Below are positions 59,800-64,000 of a stretch of DNA of 64,000 bases, one piece after another. The position numbers were made by a program, and so were the translations under genes. The notes under the pieces are model-generated. The model saw only the letters and a program-made list of their open reading frames with translations, was not told the origin of the DNA and did not search any database. Origin of the DNA: Bryobacteraceae bacterium (GTDB lineage: Bacteria; Acidobacteriota; Terriglobia; Bryobacterales; Bryobacteraceae); the NCBI GenBank assembly GCA_025056455.1, contig JANWVY010000005.1, positions 186,001 through 250,000 on the forward strand. Reading direction: 5' to 3'. Position 1 is the stretch's first letter; each line of letters begins with the position of its first letter.

Positions 59800-62513
59800 T
59801 GCCGAACTGGCTCTTCCTGGTGATTGTCGCCTTAGTGCTGAACTCCGCTTACCTGTGGGCGCTGCCGTCTCCCACGATCTTTTACATGGCCAACGTCGTG
59901 CTGCACCTGGTGCTGGGTTTGATCGTTTGCGCAGCGCTCCGGGTGAAACCTGCTGTGTGGTGGATGCTGGCTTCCGCGATTCCCGCTGCCTACCTTGTTG
60001 TCGGAGGGAACACGCGGGAACACGCCCCCTGGCTCTTGGCGCATATTGTCCTGGCCCTGGTTGCTGTTGCTTGTTTAATCCGGTGGGCTTTTTCTCAACG
60101 CGGCGCGAGGCTTAAGCTGCTTGGCTTTGCCAGTGCATTGCTTGTGTTTCTTCCTGCAGGGGCGAAGATCTACCGGCGGCTGGTTCCTAATCCGGGCGAC
60201 CGCATCGTCAACCCGATCGTAACTCCGGTTTCCATGGAGCAGGAAGGGGAGGGACCAAGCGGACTGTTTTGGCCCTCCTCAGCCAGGACGACGACTGGAA
60301 AAATTCCGTCCTCTTATTTCATGGACTCGGAACAGTGTGGCTCCTGTCATAAAGACATCTACGAGCAGTGGAAGAGCTCGGTGCACCACTTTGCGAGTTT
60401 CAACAATCAGTTCTATCGCAAATCGATTGAGTACATGCAGGAAATTCAAGGCTCGACCCAGCCCAGCCGCTGGTGCGCTGCCTGTCATGATCACGCCATT
60501 CTCTTTGCCGGTAAGTGGGACCGGCCGATCCGAGAGCAGATCGATACGCCCGAAGCGCACGCCGGGCTTGGCTGCACCTCTTGCCATTCCATCATCCAAG
60601 TGCACAACACCATGGGAAACGCCGCGTTTACCCTGGACTACAACTGGCTCCATGAGATCGCAGCGAGCAAGAACAAATACGTACAGGCTCTCGATCGTTT
60701 CCTGACGTTTTTAAATCCCGAACCCCACCGGCGCACTTTTCTAAAGCCGTTTCACCGTCTCGATGTTTCTGAGTTCTGTTCCTCCTGTCACAAAGTGCAT
60801 CTAGATGTTCCCGTAAACAACTATCGCTGGATCCGTGGATTCAACGACTACGATAACTGGCAGGCCAGTGGGGTTTCGGGCCGCGGCGCGCGTTCCTTCT
60901 ACTATCCCGCCAAGCCTGCTACGTGTTCCACCTGCCATATGCCGCTGGTGCCCTCAAAGGATCCTGGCAACCAGAACGGCATGGTGCATTCTCACCGGTT
61001 TCCCGGCGCCAACACGGCTGTGCCCTTTGTCAACGGCGATCAGGTACAGCTCGAAGAGACGAAAAAATTTCTGCAATCAGGATTTCTCACCGTGGATATT
61101 TTCGCCGCCAGCCCGCTTACAGCGACCCGCGATGTCAAGATGATTCGCCGCGCCGAGCCGGGCCCGCACACCGCGCTCACTAGCTTTGCTGTCGGAGAAG
61201 AAGCCGAATCCGCAGGTCAAGTTTTTCTCCGCGAGGTCGGTAAAGTAGCGGCTCCGCTGGATCATTCCGAAATGCGTCTAGAGCCAGGTTCGACGGTGCG
61301 GGTCGATGTAGTGGTGCGCACGCGGAAAATCGGCCACTTCTTTCCTGGCGGTACGGTCGATGCCTTTGACGTCTGGGTCGAATTTGAGGCTTTCGATGCC
61401 GAAGGAAAACACATCTTTTGGAGCGGGCGCGTGGAAGAGGATGGCCGCGGCCCAGTAGAAAAAGGGGCGCATTTCTACCGCTCCTACCAACTGGACGCCG
61501 AAGGCAACCCAATTAACAAACGCAATGCTTGGCAAACCCGCAGCGTGCTCTACGTTCGATTGATTCCTCCAGGCGCCGCCGACACAGTTCACTATCTGGT
61601 CCGGATCCCCAAATCTGCGAAGGCTCCACTGACCTTCCGCGCGAAGGTCAACTACCGCAAATTCATGCATTACTACACGCAATTCGCCTATGCAGGCCAG
61701 CCAGTTTCAGGCCAGCCCGCGAGCTTATTTAGCCTCAATCACGACAGCCGGCAATACTTTTTTTCCCCAACAAATATTCCGAGGAATGTTTCCGGCGCCA
61801 TGAAAGACAGGATTCCCGACCTACCAGTCATCACGCTCGCCCAGCAGGAAATTCGCGTCGCACTTGGCAAACCAGAATGGAAGCAGGTCACCGATCCAAA
61901 AAACTACGAACGCTGGAACGACTGGGGCATTGGCATGTTGCTTCAAGGCGATCTTAAGGGTGCAGAGTACGCCTTCCGGCGTGTCATGGAGTCCAAGCCA
62001 GACTACGCCGATGGCCCCCTGAATCTGGCGCGGGCGCTGATCCAGGAGGGGGAAACTGAGGCTGCCAGGCCCTTTGTCGCGAGGGCACTCGAGTTAGCCC
62101 CGGGACTAGCTCGCGCACACTTCTTTCAGGCCATGATCGATAAGGCGGCCGGCGACTATGACGGCGCCCTCAGTCACCTGGCTAAGGTCGCCTCCCAATA
62201 CCCGGAAGATCGAGTGGTGCTCAACCAAATCGGGCGGATTCTGTTTCTAAAGCGCGATTTTGCCAAGGCCGTCGCGGCGCTCGAGCGAGTTTTGCGCGTC
62301 GATCCGGAGGATCTACAGGCTCACTACACCTTAATGCTCGCTTTTCGGGGCTTGGGCGATCTGCCGAAGGCCGAGTATCATGCGAAGCTGTTCCAGCGTT
62401 TTAAGGCCGACGAATCGGCCCAAACCATCACCGCCAAGCCCCGCTTGTTGAGTCCAGAAGACAACAATGAGCGACAGCCAATCCACGACCACGAAAGCGC
62501 ACCCTTGCCATGA
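59796..62513 (+). CDS. Membrane-anchored pentaheme cytochrome c with TPR repeats
   Basis: A 905-residue protein. Four hydrophobic segments in residues 1-130 anchor it. Five heme-binding sites follow: CGSCH, CAACH, CTSCH, CSSCH and CSTCH, between about residues 183 and 386, and many extra His residues can act as axial ligands. A beta-rich region (about 430-645, FFPGGTVDAFDVWVEFEAF) follows, then TPR units (about 710-870, WGIGMLLQGDLKGAEYAFRRV and so on). It overlaps both neighbours by four bases. A multiheme protein between two CRTAC proteins suggests a periplasmic electron-transfer or surface complex. Confidence 0.85.
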   Translation: MMPNWLFLVIVALVLNSAYLWALPSPTIFYMANVVLHLVLGLIVCAALRVKPAVWWMLASAIPAAYLVVGGNTREHAPWLLAHIVLALVAVACLIRWAFSQRGARLKLLGFASALLVFLPAGAKIYRRLVPNPGDRIVNPIVTPVSMEQEGEGPSGLFWPSSARTTTGKIPSSYFMDSEQCGSCHKDIYEQWKSSVHHFASFNNQFYRKSIEYMQEIQGSTQPSRWCAACHDHAILFAGKWDRPIREQIDTPEAHAGLGCTSCHSIIQVHNTMGNAAFTLDYNWLHEIAASKNKYVQALDRFLTFLNPEPHRRTFLKPFHRLDVSEFCSSCHKVHLDVPVNNYRWIRGFNDYDNWQASGVSGRGARSFYYPAKPATCSTCHMPLVPSKDPGNQNGMVHSHRFPGANTAVPFVNGDQVQLEETKKFLQSGFLTVDIFAASPLTATRDVKMIRRAEPGPHTALTSFAVGEEAESAGQVFLREVGKVAAPLDHSEMRLEPGSTVRVDVVVRTRKIGHFFPGGTVDAFDVWVEFEAFDAEGKHIFWSGRVEEDGRGPVEKGAHFYRSYQLDAEGNPINKRNAWQTRSVLYVRLIPPGAADTVHYLVRIPKSAKAPLTFRAKVNYRKFMHYYTQFAYAGQPVSGQPASLFSLNHDSRQYFFSPTNIPRNVSGAMKDRIPDLPVITLAQQEIRVALGKPEWKQVTDPKNYERWNDWGIGMLLQGDLKGAEYAFRRVMESKPDYADGPLNLARALIQEGETEAARPFVARALELAPGLARAHFFQAMIDKAAGDYDGALSHLAKVASQYPEDRVVLNQIGRILFLKRDFAKAVAALERVLRVDPEDLQAHYTLMLAFRGLGDLPKAEYHAKLFQRFKADESAQTITAKPRLLSPEDNNERQPIHDHESAPLP

Positions 62514-64000
62514 GAGCGCGGCTGTTCCTTTTGCTGGCGGTTTCCACGGTTCTCCTGGCTCAAGTCCGGTTCACCGATGTGACACAAACCGCCGGAATCC
62601 GCTTCCGGCATCATAACGGCGGGTCTGGCAAGAAATGGCTCCCCGAAACCCTGGGCTCGGGGTGCGCGTTTTTCGATGCCGATGGCGACGGGTGGCTGGA
62701 TCTGCTGTTGATTAACAGCAGGCCTTGGAAGCCACGCGGGGCGAAGGTCACCCAGAAGCTCTATCGCAACCAGCGCAACGGAACTTTCGCCGACATCACG
62801 GCCGGCTCAGGCCTGGACGTTCAGTTATACGGCATGGGTGTGGCCATCGGCGACTACGACCATGACGGACGCGATGATGTGTACATCACGGCCCTCGAAG
62901 GGGACCGGCTTTTCCATAACGAAGGGGGTGGTAAGTTTCGCGACGTCACGGCGAGTTCCGGGATCCGCAATGCCGACTTCGGAACTTCCGCTGCGTGGTT
63001 AGACTACGATCGCGACGGCCAGCTCGATTTGTTCGTCGCCAACTACGTGAAATGGAGTCCCCAAACGGACTTGTTCTGTTCACTGGACGGGGCCGTGAAA
63101 TCGTATTGCACTCCAGAATCCTATCCCGGCGTGGCGTCGAAGTTGTTCCGCAACTTAGGAGGCGGCAAGTTTGTGGATGTCAGCCAGCAAGCCGGAATCG
63201 CTGACTCCAGCTCGAAATCCCTTGGCGTTGCCTTGCTTGATTTTGACAATGATGGTTGGGTGGACATTTTTGTCGCCAACGACACCCAGCCAAACAAGCT
63301 CTATCGCAACAACCACAATGGTTCCTTCCGCGAGGTCGGTCTGACCGCTGGAGTAGCTTTTAGCGAGGATGGCGTTGCGCGCGGCGCCATGGGAACGGAT
63401 GCCGCAGACTACGATGGCTCTGGGCGCGCTCATCTTCTGGTGGGTAACTTTTCTAACCAGATGTTGGCCCTCTATCACAACGAGGGTAACGGGCTGTTTG
63501 TGGATGAGGCGCCCCGGTCCACCGTTGGGCGTGCAAGCCTGCTCAGTTTGACCTTTGGAGCCTTCTTCTTCGACTACGATCTGGACGGGCGGCTGGACAT
63601 CTTCTGTGCCAACGGGCATCTGGATGAAGAAATTGAACGCGTGCAGCCGAAGGTACGGTTTCGGCAGCCGCCTCTGCTATTCCGGAATCTGGGAAAGGGA
63701 AAATTCGAGGACGCCACTCAAGCCGTGGGCCCAGATTTTGCCCGGCCCCAGTTAGCTCGGGGGGCGGCCTACGGCGACTTTGACCAAGACGGGGACCTCG
63801 ACATCTTGCTAACCAACAACAATGGCCCTGCCGTACTACTGCGCAATGATGGCGGCAACCGCAACCACTGGCTGCGAGTTCGGCTCAAGGGCGTGCGCTC
63901 CAACCAAAACGGGATTGGCGCTGTTGTCCGCGTGATAACCCCGTCCGGCACGCTGTGGCGCATGGTTCATAGCGGGTCGAGTTACTGTTCGGCCAGTGAG
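62510..64000 (+). CDS. CRTAC1-family protein with ASPIC/UnbV domain, 3' end outside window
   Basis: The reading frame starts at ATG 62510, overlapping the preceding stop, and stays open to the right edge (497 codons). After a short signal sequence (about 1-17, ending LLAQ) the protein has FG-GAP/VCBS blades with Asp-rich calcium-binding loops: DADGDGWLDLLL (about 56-67), DYDHDGRDDVYI, DYDRDGQLDLFV, DFDNDGWVDIFV, DYDLDGRLDIFC and DFDQDGDLDILL. The last visible part (NHWLRVRLKG and IGAVVRVITPSG) is the start of an ASPIC/UnbV domain. This is the standard CRTAC1 layout. No gene beyond it can be seen. Confidence 0.88.
   Translation, partial: MRARLFLLLAVSTVLLAQVRFTDVTQTAGIRFRHHNGGSGKKWLPETLGSGCAFFDADGDGWLDLLLINSRPWKPRGAKVTQKLYRNQRNGTFADITAGSGLDVQLYGMGVAIGDYDHDGRDDVYITALEGDRLFHNEGGGKFRDVTASSGIRNADFGTSAAWLDYDRDGQLDLFVANYVKWSPQTDLFCSLDGAVKSYCTPESYPGVASKLFRNLGGGKFVDVSQQAGIADSSSKSLGVALLDFDNDGWVDIFVANDTQPNKLYRNNHNGSFREVGLTAGVAFSEDGVARGAMGTDAADYDGSGRAHLLVGNFSNQMLALYHNEGNGLFVDEAPRSTVGRASLLSLTFGAFFFDYDLDGRLDIFCANGHLDEEIERVQPKVRFRQPPLLFRNLGKGKFEDATQAVGPDFARPQLARGAAYGDFDQDGDLDILLTNNNGPAVLLRNDGGNRNHWLRVRLKGVRSNQNGIGAVVRVITPSGTLWRMVHSGSSYCSASE

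Overview
The window looks like a chromosomal segment of an Acidobacteriota bacterium, most likely of the Bryobacter/Solibacter type. This is inferred from the mix of families: two very large Oar-like TonB-dependent receptors with a carboxypeptidase-regulatory N-terminal domain, SBBP-repeat and S-layer-homology proteins, a DUF1501 plus DUF1549/DUF1553 pair, secreted Gfo/Idh/MocA oxidoreductases, bactofilin, and CRTAC1/ASPIC-UnbV proteins linked to multiheme cytochromes. I saw no rRNA, tRNA, transposase, integrase or phage gene.

Layout. 1-10.2 kb: the end of a HEAT-repeat gene, an M28 peptidase, an HD-domain protein, a lone oxidase subunit III, TonB receptor 1, a GlsB-like small membrane protein, a methyltransferase-like protein with bactofilin, and a GAF protein. 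10.2-14.8 kb: secreted proteins (a BNR beta-propeller, an SBBP/SLH surface protein, a pentaheme cytochrome c). 14.8-19.2 kb: a glucarate-dehydratase-like enolase and an oxidoreductase, a tiny exported peptide carrying two copies of VPFPIWPPDPWE with its own promoter and terminator, and an ExeA-like ATPase. 19.2-25.2 kb: a 26-28 bp minisatellite, then a type III-A CRISPR effector operon (cas10-csm2-csm3-csm4-csm5, minus strand) whose Cas10 has lost its HD nuclease domain. 25.3-30.1 kb: two exported or hypothetical proteins and the DUF1501/DUF1549 pair. 30.3-38.9 kb: a soluble transhydrogenase, an AAA ATPase, an EF-G paralogue, a LysM lytic transglycosylase and a histone-H1-like protein. 38.9-49.1 kb: a HipA-like kinase, a HEAT protein with an oxidoreductase, a short-chain dehydrogenase with a sulfatase-fold protein, UppP, a CaiB-type CoA transferase divergent from an acyl-CoA ligase, and a 2-hydroxyacid dehydrogenase. 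49.2-53 kb: TonB receptor 2. 53.2-64 kb: a tightly coupled run of arginase, D-Ala-D-Ala ligase, S41 protease, TPR/CRTAC protein, pentaheme cytochrome/TPR protein and CRTAC1 protein, which runs off the right edge.

The points most worth following up are the HD-less and zinc-ribbon-less Cas10 in a locus with no array, cas6 or CARF effector in view; the duplicated Trp/Pro peptide; the translationally coupled CRTAC-multiheme operon; a sulfatase-fold enzyme with Thr at the formylglycine position; and a promoter style in which a TANNNT hexamer sits 6-8 nt before the start codon of genes that lack a Shine-Dalgarno sequence, including one pair of divergent genes that share a symmetric -10 element.
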